NCBI RefSeq assembly: GCF_011075055.1 | Contig: NC_058140.1 | Location: 13,948,668-14,012,667, forward strand | Length of the DNA stretch: 64,000 bases | Origin: Mangifera indica | Lineage: Eukaryota; Streptophyta; Magnoliopsida; Sapindales; Anacardiaceae | Direction: 5' to 3' | Part shown: positions 48,849-60,690 of the stretch, one piece after another | Layout: every line of letters begins with the position of its first letter | Numbering within the stretch: position 1 is the first letter of the stretch | Made by a program: the position numbers and the translations under genes | The notes under the pieces: generated by a model | Seen by the model: the letters and a program-made list of their open reading frames with translations, nothing else | The model's database searches: none | Told to the model about the DNA's origin: nothing

Positions 48849-51679
48849 GTGAAAACATTAAACATTTCTTGTGCCCCAAGTCACAAGTGACGACTACATT
48901 AAAGTTGACGTAAGAGATTATGTAAGTATCTCGATTTTCAATATTTCTTCATTATTTGCATATTTATTCCTTTTTTTTTTAAGAATAAATTTATAGGAAT
49001 AAATAAATTATGTAAAATTATTCAATAGTTTAACTAAGTGATTTTGAAATTAAAAAAAATAATTATATCACTTAAGATTGTACAGTTCGTTTGTTTGCAT
49101 AATTATTCCTAATATCAATTATACCTTTTTTTTTTCAATCTGATATTAAACTTCTTGTGGAAAAAGGATAGTTTCCAGACTCTGAAGGATTAGATTCCTT
49201 TGTCGTTTATGTGTGTAAGGATCTGTTCCACTGGCTCAACCCACAGAACTGTGGTGCTCCCACAAATTTCATGAAAAGAGCCGTGTAAAGCCATCCTTTA
49301 TCTTCAATCCTCTCTGTAATAATCATCATCTTCGTTTCTTTGTCATTTTGCTTTCACCACTCGCAACTTATCATCAATGGAGACTGAAATTCCTAAGCTT
49401 CATATGTTCTTTTTCCCATTCATGGCTAAAGGCCATATTATTCCAATTGTGGACATTGCCAAGCTGTTTGTAGCAAGAGGGGTCAAAATCACAGCCATCA
49501 CCACGCAGGCCGATGCACCCTTCTTCTCAAAAGCAAACCAAAGAATCAACAATTCGGCTACCCAAATCGACATCAAGATCATCAAATTTCCTTCTAAGGA
49601 GGTCGGATTGCCAGAGGGTTGTGAAAATGTTGATGCTATCACTAATTCTGCTCGATTTAACTTTGATTTAGTCATCAAATTTTTCCAGGCTGCTGCCCTG
49701 CTCCAGGAACCCCTGGAGGATTTACTGGAAAAATATAAACCGGATTGCCTTGTGGCCGATATGTTCTTCCCTTGGGCTACCGACGCCGCTGCCAAATTTG
49801 GGATTCCCCGGTTAGTATTTCATGGAACTGGTTTCTTTTCTTTGTGTACAATGTCATCCATGCGGCTATATGAGCCACATAAGAAAGTTTCATCCGATTC
49901 TGAAGAATTTGTTGTGCCTAATCTTCCTGACGAAATCAAGTTGTCAAGAAAACAAATTCCAGAGTCTATGAGAGATGGTGAATCTTTTGTGGGCAAGTTG
50001 TTCAAAGCGATGGGAGCATCAGAGTTGAAGAGCTATGGTGTTGTTGTCAACAGCTTTTACGAGCTTGAGCCGGCTTATGCTGAACATTTCAGGAAAGTTT
50101 TGGGAAGAAGGGCGTGGCATATAGGCCCAGTTTCGCTTTGTAATCGGAGTTTAGAAGATTTATCTTCAAGGGGAAAGCAAGCATCCCTTGATGAACAGGA
50201 GTGTTTGAAATGGCTGAACTCAAAGGAACCAAATTCTGTCGTGTATGTGTGTTTTGGAAGTGTCGCAAACTTTTCTTCTGCTCAATTAATGGAGATTGCA
50301 CTGGGGCTTGAAGCTTCAGGTCAAAGCTTCATTTGGGTTGTGAGGAAAGACAAGAACGATGAAGAAGAAGAAGAAGATTGGTTGCCTGTAGGATTTGAGA
50401 AGAAAATGGAAGGCAGAGGGCTTATAATAAGAGGATGGGCACCTCAACTGTTGATTCTTGATCATGAAGCAGTTGGCGGATTTGTGACCCATTGTGGGTG
50501 GAATTCAACTCTCGAAGGAGTGAGCGCCGGAGTTCCGATGGTGGCATGGCCGGTATCGGCGGACCAGTTTTACAATGAGAAGTTAATAACTCAGGTTCTT
50601 AAGATTGGTGTTAGCGTTGGTATTCAGCAGTCAACTATGCTATTTGGCGATTACATTAAGAAGGAAGCGGTGGAAAAGGCTGTGAGAGCCTTATTCACGA
50701 GTGATGAAGCAAAGGAAATGAGAAGCAGAGCCAAGGCACTTGGGGAGATGGCAAAGAAAGCTGTTGAAGAAGGAGGTTCATCTTACTCTGATTTGAGCGC
50801 TTTAGTTGAAGGATTGATGAGTTTACGCCACCATTAAAGCTAGCACGTTGGTTTGTGTTTCTTGTTTGTATTTTCTAATGTTGAAGTTCAAAAACCTGTG
50901 GGTTATTGCTCTCATTTATAATTAATAATACTATTCTCCTATGTATGAATTTAAAGTTTTAAACTTTGTTGCCGCTTCAGTTAATATAGGACAAATCAAA
51001 TTTGAAGTCAACATTGTGTTAAACAACAATAAACCGAACATGTTGGGTTCTCTGAAGTGGCACACATAAACAAGATTCGTTTGTATTGTCCACACGGGAT
51101 AGCAAAAATGTTGGGTATTATAACTTTTTACGAAAAGATCTGAATTCGAAAATTTGTTATTCCAATTATGATATTTTGAGTTTATCTATGCAACCAATCT
51201 AGGTGGAATTCTTATTAATTAAAGAAAAAAAATTCTTTTATATTTACATTTTTATATTTAATCACAAGAGTTTATTAGGAAACTATTCATAGGTCCTTGG
51301 GTAGACGGATTTGACAGTTAATACACCATCAATTGTGTAATTCTGGTAGCCTGGAAAAGATGCCGACTCTTCCTTCCCATTCAATGGCTTTCCGAATTTT
51401 CCCCCAATGGATTCTTCAAAGCTCCCTGACGTAAAACTCTTTGTTCACCTCTGTAAATCAATGCCCACTCTTCTTCTCCACCTATCTCTTACTCTCTTAC
51501 AAGTCTTATCTTCACAGATTTATTATTTTCAACTTCAATTCTTTTTTTATTTCATTTATTTATTTGTTCTTGCAGCTTGGACTTTCGATTTTGGCCATTT
51601 TATAAAAAGCTAAATCCAATTTCCCAAGTATTTTTGTCATGTAAATCAATAATTTACGATTAAATTAACAAAAAACCCT
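48849..51679. repeat. Duplicated UGT block, copy 1
   Basis: Aligns with 61138-63999. By eye there are about 7 differences in the first 90 bp, a few substitutions and indels in the promoter, 4 in the coding region, none in about 550 bp of 3' flank, then about 6 in the last 270 bp. It contains the second UGT gene. Confidence 0.9.
49377..50837 (+). CDS. UGT73B: UGT73-type UDP-glucosyltransferase, near-identical copy 1
   Basis: A single-exon gene of 486 aa, full length for the family. Catalytic His20 is in FMAKGHIIP and the probable partner Asp128 in CLVADMFFPW. The PSPG box runs 354-397 ([37 protein letters not shown]); the Asp-Gln end fits UDP-glucose. The opening with VPIVDIAKLF-type text and the phrase PEGCENVDAI are UGT73 signatures. 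Arabidopsis UGT73B1-3 at the syntenic place glucosylate flavonols and stress-related phenolics, so a phenolic acceptor is inferred, not shown. It differs from the copy at 61696 at three residues (Glu196, Asn327 and Asp328 here) and one silent base. An acidic Glu run (329-333) lies in the inter-domain linker. Confidence 0.92.
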   Translation: METEIPKLHMFFFPFMAKGHIIPIVDIAKLFVARGVKITAITTQADAPFFSKANQRINNSATQIDIKIIKFPSKEVGLPEGCENVDAITNSARFNFDLVIKFFQAAALLQEPLEDLLEKYKPDCLVADMFFPWATDAAAKFGIPRLVFHGTGFFSLCTMSSMRLYEPHKKVSSDSEEFVVPNLPDEIKLSRKQIPESMRDGESFVGKLFKAMGASELKSYGVVVNSFYELEPAYAEHFRKVLGRRAWHIGPVSLCNRSLEDLSSRGKQASLDEQECLKWLNSKEPNSVVYVCFGSVANFSSAQLMEIALGLEASGQSFIWVVRKDKNDEEEEEDWLPVGFEKKMEGRGLIIRGWAPQLLILDHEAVGGFVTHCGWNSTLEGVSAGVPMVAWPVSADQFYNEKLITQVLKIGVSVGIQQSTMLFGDYIKKEAVEKAVRALFTSDEAKEMRSRAKALGEMAKKAVEEGGSSYSDLSALVEGLMSLRHH

Positions 51680-52380
51680 CACAGAATTGGATGCCTAGTA
51701 AATATTTATATTTTCCAAAATTAACAGGTTGGGGGAGAATAAAGAAGTTAACAATTTTGCTCAAGGTACAGAGGACCAAATTAAGGACTGAAATAGGACA
51801 ACTTTCTCAAACTCTTCCTGTCAAAATGCTCTATATACTGATCACATTAAATCTATGGGCTACATATAGAGTCTGCTACCCGCATAGACTAATGGCGTTC
51901 ATTCAAGAAGACAGCCAAATGTCTTCATGCATGGAGCATATAGACACAGTACAGGTAAGTCCACTATATAAAACTTCCCAGAAATTCAGTGTTTGAAAAT
52001 ACAATTTGGCACTTTTGTCAAACATAGTATCAAATTAATTTATTTTTATGTTAATAATAAAAGATTAGAATTTATCTAATTTAAGGCATATAAAATCCTT
52101 TTAGTAATTAATTAATAATTAATTAAATATTACATTGTACCTGGTGACACATGAACTAATTTACTTGATTTCCTTGTAAAATTAACATTGATAATCTAAT
52201 CTTTCACACGTGTACGTTCTATGATGTATCAATCAGAACAGAGTAACACTAAATTCTGCAAGTTCTGCTCATTTTAACGGAGGTAGTGACGATTCCAGAG
52301 AAAACAACTAGCCAAATTCAAAGCTTTATTTTTTAATTAGCCATCATAGTCCTGGTTTCTACGTCTCTTTGCTTGTGAAT
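50838..52380. other. Spacer between the second UGT and the broken UGT
   Basis: The first 840 bp belong to the duplicated block (to 51679). Then unique AT-rich DNA, then a 176 bp segment (52063-52238) found again at 53531, and the presumed former promoter of the broken UGT. No gene was recognised. Confidence 0.6.
52063..52238. repeat. Direct repeat upstream of the broken UGT
   Basis: Starts gattagaatttatctaatt and ends gatgtatcaatcagaa. Repeated with few changes at 53531-53705, where it abuts the truncated UGT reading frame. Confidence 0.9.
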
Positions 52381-53530
52381 ATGGGCAGTGACATTCCTCA
52401 GCTTCGCGTTTTCTTTTTCCCATTTCTTGCTTACGGCCACATGATACCAATTGTGGACATGGCCAAACTATTTGCAACACGAGGGGTGAAGAGTACCGTT
52501 ATCACCACTCCGGCTAATGTGCTTCACATCTTGAAAACCATAGAGTGAAGCAAAAATTTGGGTATCGAAATCTATATCAAGACCATTAAATTTCCCCATC
52601 TTGAATCTGGTTTGCCTGAGGGATGTGAAATTATTGACGCCGCTAGCACTGGTGAAAACGCAAGCCTGGAAAAGACGATGAAGTTTTTCAAGGCCATGAC
52701 TTTGTTGCGAGAGCCTCTTGAGGTTCTACTGGGGGAATGTAAACCGGACTGCCTGGTGGCGGATATGTTCTTTCCGTGGGCCACTGATGTTGCAGCCAAA
52801 TTCGGGATTCCGCGCTGGTGTTTCATGGGACTAGTTTCTTCTCTTTGTGTGCATCGGTGTGTATGATGCAATATGAGCCATACAAGAAAGTTTCATCGGA
52901 TTCGGAACAATTTCTGGTGCCTAATCTTCCCGGTGATATAAAGTTGACAAAACAGCACCTGCCGGCTTTTGTGACAGGAGATGTTGAGATTGACTTCAGC
53001 AGACTGTTGAAACGAGTGAAAGAATCGGAAGTAAAGAGCTTTGGTGTTGTTGTCAACAGCTTTTACGAACTTGAGCCAGATTATGCCAATCATTACAGGC
53101 AGGTTCTTGGTAGGAGGGCATGGCATATAGACCCTCTTTCGCTATGTAATAGGAATGTGGAAGATAAGGCTTTAAGGGGAAAACAAGCCTCCATTGATGA
53201 ACATGAGTGCTTGAACTGGCTAAATTCAAAGAAACCCAATTCAGTTGTTTACATATGCTTTGGAAGCATGGCTAACTTTACCTCTGCTCAGTTAATGGAG
53301 ATTGCAATGTGGCTTGAAGCGTCGGGGCAGCAATTCATTTGGGTTGTGAGGAAAGAGAAGAAAGGTGAAGAAGAAGGGAAAGAAGAATGGTTGCCTGAAG
53401 GATTTGAGAAGAGAATTGAAGGCAAAGGACTAATTATAAGAGGATGGGCACCGCAAGTATTGATTCTTGATCATGAAGCTGTGGGCGGATTTGTAACACA
53501 TTGCGGATGGAATTCCAGTCTTGAATTTAC
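52381..53530 (+). pseudogene. Broken UGT73 gene: stop, frameshift and truncation
   Basis: The remnant opens with ATG and a UGT73 N-terminus containing [13 protein letters not shown]. It carries an in-frame TGA at codon 56 (52546-52548). Near 52812 one base is missing, so the frame moves from that ending at 52866 to that running 52818-53552. It retains [11 protein letters not shown], a [10 protein letters not shown] motif and the first half of the PSPG box. It ends after [10 protein letters not shown] at about 53525, where repeat DNA takes over. The whole C-terminal quarter, including the donor-contacting end of the box, is absent. It resembles both flanking UGTs but is clearly diverged from them, so it is an older tandem member. 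Three independent lesions make a functional product very unlikely. Confidence 0.92.
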
Positions 53531-53705
53531 GATTAGAATTTATCTAATTTAAGGCATATAAAATCCTTTTAGTAATTGATTAATTAATTAGATATTACAT
53601 TGTACCTGGTGACACATATGAACTAATTTACTTGATTTCCTTGTAAAATTAACATTGATAATCTAATCTTTCACACGTGTACGTTCTATGATGTATCAAT
53701 CAGAA
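53531..53705. repeat. Direct repeat at the truncation point of the broken UGT
   Basis: A near-copy of 52063-52238, which lies upstream of the same pseudogene. Left side: UGT coding sequence. Right side: sequence homologous to 46606 onward. It is thus a segment of UGT promoter-side DNA sitting at a recombination junction. Confidence 0.9.
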
Positions 53706-54764
53706 TTCCATATTTTAAGGATGTGTTTGTTTTTATTAATATTTTATTATAAAAAAAAAACAACGAAGATTGATTATTGGATATTAATTATTTATTATAT
53801 TTAATAAAATTTATTAATTTTATCACATTTTTAAAATTTTAAAATTTCTCATTCAGGTTTAAAATTTTTTTAAATTTTATTCATGCCCACTAATCTTATA
53901 TTTTTCAGGTTTAAAAAATGACTTTCCCTTCCCTCCAAATTTAGGATTGCAAACTCTCATTGTTTTCTCATATATAGTCGGCGTGCCAACTTTTAAAAAA
54001 ATTTCGGTTTCATCTATTTCTCTCCCTCAATTTAAATTCTTTACTTCTCTTTAATGACTATTCATTGTCTCTACCAGCCACTCTCTCTCTCTAGCCTTCC
54101 TTTTCCCTTTTAATCACTCTCCCTTCGCTCTCTGACTATGTTTATCAAAGACAAAAACAAAATAGTCTTTGTCTGAGAGAAAGATAACTGGTTTTTGTCT
54201 AACAAATGTTTGGACGATAAGTCTTCGTTAGATGAAGACATTCGTTTTTGTCTTTGACAAAAAACATTCATCTTTGTCGTCGACGAAGATGATTGAAGAG
54301 TAAAAGGAGAGTGATCAAGGCAGGGGGGAGAGCCAATAATCAAAGACAGTAAATGGTCATTAGAGAGGAGAACTGGAAATTGAAGGAGAGAAAGAGGTGA
54401 AACTAAATTCTTTTAAAAGGTTGGAGGCATATATGGGAATAAGATTGGAGTTTGCAATTCTAAAATTTTCGGAAAAATGTCAATTTTTTAAAAAAATATG
54501 AGATTAGGGAACATAAATAAAAATTTTAAATTATAAAAGTGACCTAAAATACGAATTTAAATAAAAATTTTATTTTTAATAATAATAAAAAAAGAATTTA
54601 ATAAATAGATAAATATTTAAATTTGAATTTGTGATTACACTTTGAATCGTGGGTGGGAAGAAGTCTTTTGGCCTTTTTGAAAAAGGGTTTTTCTATTTAA
54701 ATACGATATTCAAATTGTCAACTATGTTTTCAATAATAAAAAAATGTGTTTGACAAGATGTGAA
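53706..54764. repeat. Diverged copy of the 46606-48853 spacer with internal deletion
   Basis: 53706 to about 53822 matches 46606 to about 46710. Then about 1.19 kb is missing, and about 53823-54764 matches about 47898-48853, including the right part of the Mutator-like element. Divergence is about 10% in the stretch I compared (gtcggc...ctctctag). It shows an old duplication of the whole spacer-plus-UGT unit. The copia element is inserted directly after it. Confidence 0.8.
54760..54764. repeat. 5 bp target duplication, left of the copia element
   Basis: GTGAA, identical to 61138-61142 beyond the other LTR. Confidence 0.9.
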
Positions 54765-55070
54765 TGTTATAAATATAATAAAATAAATGACAAAATGAGT
54801 GAATTGCAAAAGGAGAATTATTATCTCATTAAATCAAAGCTACAAAGGAAGAAGAAAGAGGCAAGAGTGAAGAGACAAGAAGCAAATCTTGGATGAAGAA
54901 GTGTGTATATTCATGAGGAGAGGAGGGCGGTATTTACAGGGAATTTGCCGCCCCTCTAGTCAACAAAAATGGCTTTCTTCCAAGCCAAGTTTCCAAGACA
55001 TTTAATGTCTTTACATTACCATTTGGCTAAAGTCAAAAACATGTGGTGGAAAAATTCACCATGCATAACA
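54765..55070 (-). repeat. 3' LTR of the copia element (left on + strand)
   Basis: Begins TGTTATAAATA and ends CATAACA, giving the TG...CA LTR ends. 306 bp; aligned over its whole length with 60841-61137. Confidence 0.92.
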
Positions 55071-55081
55071 CTCTCTTTTGG
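55071..55081 (-). other. Polypurine tract of the copia element
   Basis: Read on the element strand, CCAAAAGAGAG ends directly at the 3' LTR. It is the expected primer site for plus-strand synthesis. Confidence 0.65.
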
Positions 55082-55499
55082 ATTTTCATCACTTATAGAT
55101 AATTATATTAACCTTATTAAGGAAAAATTTAGTGGGATACAAACCAAAACAAAAAAACATAATTATTAAATGTCTTGTAAGTTGGCGTTGGACGTGTCTA
55201 AACTGTCTTATTAAAAACTTTACTAGAAAAACCCAGTGGGACAAACTCTAGTGAAGGAAAAAAGAGTATAGTGCACATTTTGTCCAATATTTGATAAACT
55301 TCAAAATTTTCCTTGATGAATGCTCCCCCTCTTTATAGTAGGATTAATTCGGTTGCTTGTTAAGCCGTTGCATACTGATGTTATACACTAACTTCTCAAA
55401 TGTTGATGTCGGTAGTGTCTTAGTGAACAAATCTGCAAGATTCTTACAAGATCTTATTTGCTTGACATCAATCTTTTTGCTCTGCTGGAGCTCATGAGT

Positions 55500-55860
55500 G
55501 TAAAAGAATTTTGGTGAGATCTATTTCTTTTTGTCTCCTTTAATGTATCCACCTCTAATTTGAGCAATACATGTTGCATTGTCTTCATATAATGTAGAAG
55601 GAGTGTCTATTGTAGAAGGAAGACTGCATGCATTTCGGATATAATGAATAACAGACCGTAACCATATACATTCTCTGCTGGTTTCATAGAGAGCTAAAAT
55701 TTCTGAATGATTTGAAGAATTTACAACCAAGGTCTGCTTGGTGGAGCACCATGATATATCTGTGTCATTATAAGTGAAAATATATCCCATCTGTGAACGG
55801 GTCTTATAGGAGTCAGAAAGATAACCAACATTTGCATATCCAACTAAACTAGGTTTTTAG
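55500..55860 (-). pseudogene. Copia RNase H remnant
   Basis: The open piece 55790-55521 reads GYIFTYNDTDISWCSTKQT, then SSNHSEILALYETSRECIWLRS. This is the typical copia RNase H pattern (W.S.KQ, then S..E..AL). The frame is broken on both sides. The His-containing C-terminal piece is not continuous. Confidence 0.85.
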
Positions 55861-57145
55861 GGGATTTGATAGAATAGAATAATCTCAAATCTCTAGTTCT
55901 ACATAGGTAACGAAGTATATGTTTGATTCTGTTCTAGTGGTGACGGGTTGGTGTAGAGCTAAATCAGACCAATAAATTAACTGCGAAGGATATATCTAGT
56001 CTTGTGCATTAGGCCAAATATAATAAGGCTCCAACGACATTAATATATGATACTTCAGGACTAAGTATTTTTTCATCTTCTTCTTTAGGATGAAATAGTT
56101 TTTGGATCAAGAGACCGAACAACTATTGGGTGTTTAAAGGATAACCCTTATCCATATTAAAACGTTTTAATAATTTTTCAATATACGCTGATTGATGGAT
56201 AAGTATTTCATTTGAATTGTGCTCGATCTGCAAGCCAAGACAATATTTTGTTTTCCCCAAATCCTTCATTTCAAATTCTTTTTTCAAATATTCGATAGTT
56301 TTTGAGAGCTCTTTAGGAGTCTCAATTAAATTCATGTCATCAACATAAACTACTATAATAGCAAATCCCAATTCTGACCTTTTAATAAAGACACATGGGC
56401 ATATAGGGTTATTCATATACCTTCTTTTTTTAAATATTCATTGAGACGATTGTACCACATACGTCTGGATTGTTTTAATCCATACAATGATCATTGTAAT
56501 TTAATTGAATACAAGCCTCTTGAATTGACCCTTTTTGCTTAAGATAATTTGTATCCTTCAGGGAGTTTCATATAAATTTCAATGTCCAAATTTTCACACA
56601 AATAAGCAGTAACTACGTCCATTAGACGCATATGCAATCCTTCAGAAATTGTTAAACTGATTAAATATTTGAATGTGATTATATCCATCACAGGTGCATA
56701 TGTTTCATCAAAGTCTATACTTGGCCTTTAGGAAAAACTTTGGGCTACAAGCCTGACTTTATATCTAGCAATTTTATTTTTCTCATTTTTTTTCTCATAA
56801 ATACCCATTTATATCCAACGGGTTGTAGTGTTAAGGTGTTGGAACTATAGACCCAAACATTTGACGTTTTGCTAGAGAAGTTAATTTTGCTTGAATTGCT
56901 TCTTCCTATTTAGACCAATCATGCCTTTATTTGCACTCAGCCACAATACGTGGTTCAAAATCATCATCATTCATAATTTCAGTAACTACTACAAATGAGA
57001 ATATATCATCAATTATAATTGTTTCACGATTCCACATCTCTCGTGTACGAACATAATTTAAAGATATTTCAATATTCTCATTTTCTTGTTCTTCAAGATT
57101 TTGTATCATTTCAGGGGTTTGTGTCACTTTAGAGACTTGTGCCAC
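55861..57145 (-). pseudogene. Copia reverse transcriptase remnant
   Basis: The piece 56416-56123 carries the polymerase signature YVDDMNLI followed by EFEMKDLGKTKYCLGLQIE, hallmark copia RT text. The piece 57145-56927 looks like the integrase-RT linker and RT entry. Several frame breaks lie between them. Confidence 0.88.
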
Positions 57146-57479
57146 TTCAGGGGCTTGAGTCTTTTTAGGGACTATAACCTCTTCTGGAGGAATATTAGAG
57201 AGTGTAGATTTTTCAATTATCTTAGGATCATCATGATTGATATTTGTTTGATTATTTGTCTTTCTTTTTCAAAGAACAGTGTCTTTCGATCCAACAGGTC
57301 TACCACGCTTCTGGCGTGTAGTAAATTGATCAGTCACAGTTTGAATGGACTGTTCAGTAATTACATTGATTTTTATTGGTGTATTAGCAGCTAGAACATG
57401 TGATCTTGTCACTTTTATCGTATCTACAAATATATCAGGTATTTGGTTGACAATAATTTGTAATCGCACTATCCTCTAT

Positions 57480-58468
57480 ACTTTAGTTTCACTTTTGGAT
57501 GTGCAAGAATCTAAATGAGACATGATAGGTACATACTAAGTAAGTTTATGCCTAACTTCAGGAGACATTTTCTTTCCCCCTAAAGACAGAAAAGTTGTCT
57601 CATCAAAGTGACAATCTATAAATCATGTAGTAAAAAGATCACCTGTTAATGGTTCCAAGTACCTGATAATCGATGGTGAATTATATCTAACATATATTTT
57701 CAAACGATGTTGGGGTCTCATTTTTGTGCGTTGAGGAGACGCAATAGGGACATATACAACACAACCAAATATTCTCAAATGAGATACATCATGTTGATAA
57801 TCAAAGACCAATTGTAGGAGAGAATATTGATGATAAAAAGAAGATTACAAGCGAATTAACGCTACAGCATGTAATATAACATGTCCCCACATAGAAGTAG
57901 GTAATTGACTTTTTAGTAGTAAAGTACGTGCAATTACCTAGAGTCGTTTGATAAGAGACTCAACTAATCCATTCTGTATGTGGACATGTAGGACTGGATA
58001 TTCAACTTCAATCCCTATAGACATGTAATAATCATTAAATATTTTGGATGTAAATTCACCAGCATTATCTAGTTGTATTGACTTGATCGAATAATCTGCG
58101 AAATGTGTTTTTAATTTGATAATTTATGCTAACAGTTTAACAAATGCAACATTTCGAGTAGACAATAAACAAACATGAGACCATCGTGCAGATGCATCAA
58201 TTAAGACTATAAAATAACGAAATAGTCCATTTGATGGATGAATGGGTCCACATATATCCCCTTGAATCCTTTGTAAGGATAAGGGGGATTCACCTCCAAT
58301 TTTGGATGTGGATGGTCTTATTACTAATTTGTCTTGAGAACAGGCAGTACAAAATTGTTCACTAGACAATAAAATTTTATGATTCTGTAATGTATGTGCA
58401 TGTGAATTTTCAATAATCCTACGCATTATTGTAGATCTTGGGTGGCCTAAATGATCATGCCAAAGCAA
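57480..58468 (-). pseudogene. Copia integrase remnant
   Basis: The piece 58468-58124 has the zinc-binding HLGHP followed by CTACSQDK, then GDICGPIHPSNG and FRYFIVLIDASARW, the start of the catalytic core. The piece 57811-57623 has LRIFGCVVYVPI, the usual downstream integrase motif. Stops separate them. Confidence 0.88.
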
Positions 58469-58481
58469 AAATATTTTCGGA

Positions 58482-58900
58482 TCAACGAACTTCTAGTTTG
58501 ATACTGTGTAGGTTTCGATTACCTTTTATGATTGTATAATACAATTCAGATGATAAAGCAGACAATTTTTCTAATATAAGCCTTCTTCTGGAGGTATTAT
58601 TAGTTATACAGATGAATTCTGCACCATTTTCACTTATGGTTTCAAGATGATAACCATTTTTTCTTATATCTTTAAAACTCAGTAGATTTCTTCTGGATCT
58701 ACTTGAATATAATGCACCATTGATGTTTAATTTGGTCTTATTGTTTAACATAATTGTGGCTCTTCTGGAGCCTTCTATCAGATTAATTGATCCTAATATA
58801 ATATTTACTTTAGCTTCAATTAATGCTAAAGTTAAGAAAATTTTTTTTCCTTGAGAATTGTGTGTGTTGTTGCACTATCCACCAAACACATGTCTCACAC
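58482..58900 (-). pseudogene. Copia protease/pre-integrase remnant
   Basis: The piece 58751-58482 reads INGALYSSRSRRNLLSFKDI, the classic segment between protease and integrase. The protease active-site region just upstream (about 58760-58900) is present only in broken form. Confidence 0.75.
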
Positions 58901-59174
58901 ATCAGCTTTTGAAGTCAACACTTCAATTTTGGAGTCCATTTCCTTTTATTTAAAAATTACGTTAGTTATAACGTACATAAAATATTGAAAGGAAGAGAAC
59001 ATGATACTAAAAGACAAAATAATATTTATGACTCCAAAATAAATATATATGATAGACTTATAAAAATCTTGGCATCTTTGTCACTATACTGTTATTCTTT
59101 GAAAGAGGATATAAAACATCAAGAGTCATTAGATCGACAGAATCTAACTTATCAAAAATTTAATTCTTATGAGT

Positions 59175-59780
59175 GTTTAATATAGATCCACCCAATGTTT
59201 ATGTGTATTATAGGTACATCGCCAATGACATTTATAATCACACTTATTATTTTATGGTTTACTCCGCATTATAATTTACTTCGTCTCAGTCTTGGTCCGC
59301 TTCTGGTGGTGTGACTGAGATTTTCTATTATTTCTCACATCCATGATAACTACTTCTGGTAGTTGCATTCACTTCAGGGAACGATGTAATACTTATGAGG
59401 TGAGTTATTCATACTCATGATAACTATTTTTGGTAGTTGCGTTCATTTCAGAGAACGATGTATAATAAGAAAATATTAATTCAGAATTTTCTTTTCCGAT
59501 ATTGCTCCTACAGGAGCATAAAATAAAATGTGGAGAATATTTTATCTCCCACATTCAGGAAAAAAATTTTGAATATTGCAGAGTTATACTAAATTATAGA
59601 GTCATTGAGAGTATTATTGAATCTGATGTTCAAATCTATCTGATGTTTAAATCTATCTTTCAAATTTCTCTACAAATTTAATGAATTTATCATTATATCC
59701 ATATTTCAGCTTGCAATCCTTCAGGGATATGACGCCGAAACATAATAGTCTTGTATTTATCCTTCTGAGACATTTTATTT
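59175..59780 (-). pseudogene. Copia gag C-terminal remnant
   Basis: On the minus strand, about 59765-59690 reads MSQKDKYKTIMFRR then IPEGLQAEIW. About 59380 reads EVNATT, a phrase seen near the end of gag in this copia group. About 59235-59185 reads KCDYKCHWRC, a damaged zinc knuckle. Stops are frequent. A 50 bp segment (59335-59400) is imperfectly repeated next to it. Confidence 0.55.
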
Positions 59781-59869
59781 AGTTAGTTTTTCAAGACTCA
59801 TAAATTCTAGGTGGAGACTCATGCAAAAAGCTCATTTAATATTATTCATCCAATTTTAGGAACTTCTGG

Positions 59870-60690
59870 TTTTGTAGACAATATATATGAGTTAATCTTT
59901 GAAACTTCAAGTTCAAATATTGTCTCATATTTACAAAATAACTAGTTTTGTAGGAGAATTATTGAGATTAATTTTGGAAGCTTCAGGGCCATATATTATC
60001 TCATATCTATAAAACTTCTGGTTTTGTAATTTGTATTCAGAATATTATAATAGTATTCTGATTATATTTTGGACTTCAAGTCCATATTTTTCACACTTTA
60101 TGCAAACTTCAGGTTGCAAAAGTGATATCATTATTCTAAAATATAGACTTTGATGAAACTTTGGACTTACGACCCATATATATGTATTCTCATGATTTTA
60201 CAAACTTCAAGTTGTAAATCGTAAAACTTGGGACTTCAGGCTTATATATATATTTTCACGATTTTACAAACTTCAAATTGTAAATTGGATATAAATAAAA
60301 ATAAAGATTCGAATAAATAAAGATACAAATAAAGAAATATTCAAATAAATGGAATACAATAAAAATAAATATTTAAATAATATCAGGACTTCTGGTCCAG
60401 ATTCTTGGTTTTTGTAAACTTCATGTTATAAATGATATTTATGACTTTAGGTTTAAATTTATGATTTCGTAAACTTCGAGTTACGAATGATATTCAGGAT
60501 TTCAGATCCAGATTCATGATATTCAAGACTACAGGTCCAGATTTATAATTTTGTAATCTTCAGGTTACAAATAATATTCAAGACTTCGGGTCTAGATTTA
60601 TGATATTCCAGACTTCAGGTCTAGATTCAAGGGTTTCAGGACTTTAGGTCCAGATTTACAATTTTGTAAACTTTGGATTGCAAATATGAT
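59870..60690 (-). repeat. Degenerate short-period repeat array in the copia 5' region
   Basis: On the + strand the words gacttcaggtccagatt and aacttcaggttacaaat recur every 20-60 bases with variation (for example near 60385, 60500, 60530, 60590, 60640). The array occupies the place where leader and N-terminal gag are expected. Confidence 0.6.

Larger units (their letters stand above)
45992..49376. other. Spacer between the first and second UGT genes
   Basis: Holds the 3' region of the first UGT, a MITE (46617-47010), AT-rich DNA, a Mutator-like element (47744-48760) with a CT run (about 48126-48147), and from 48849 the duplicated block shared with 61138 onward, including the promoter of the second UGT. 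No further gene was recognised. Confidence 0.6.

Noticed and set aside
48177..54343. Similar minus-strand frames of about 78 codons at 48177-48413 and 54110-54343
   Set aside because: The similarity is explained by duplication of the Mutator-like element at DNA level; there is no start context, domain or excess of silent change to suggest a gene.
59870..60690. CRISPR-like regular repeats
   Set aside because: The units are degenerate, unevenly spaced and lie inside a plant retrotransposon; the window is eukaryotic nuclear DNA.
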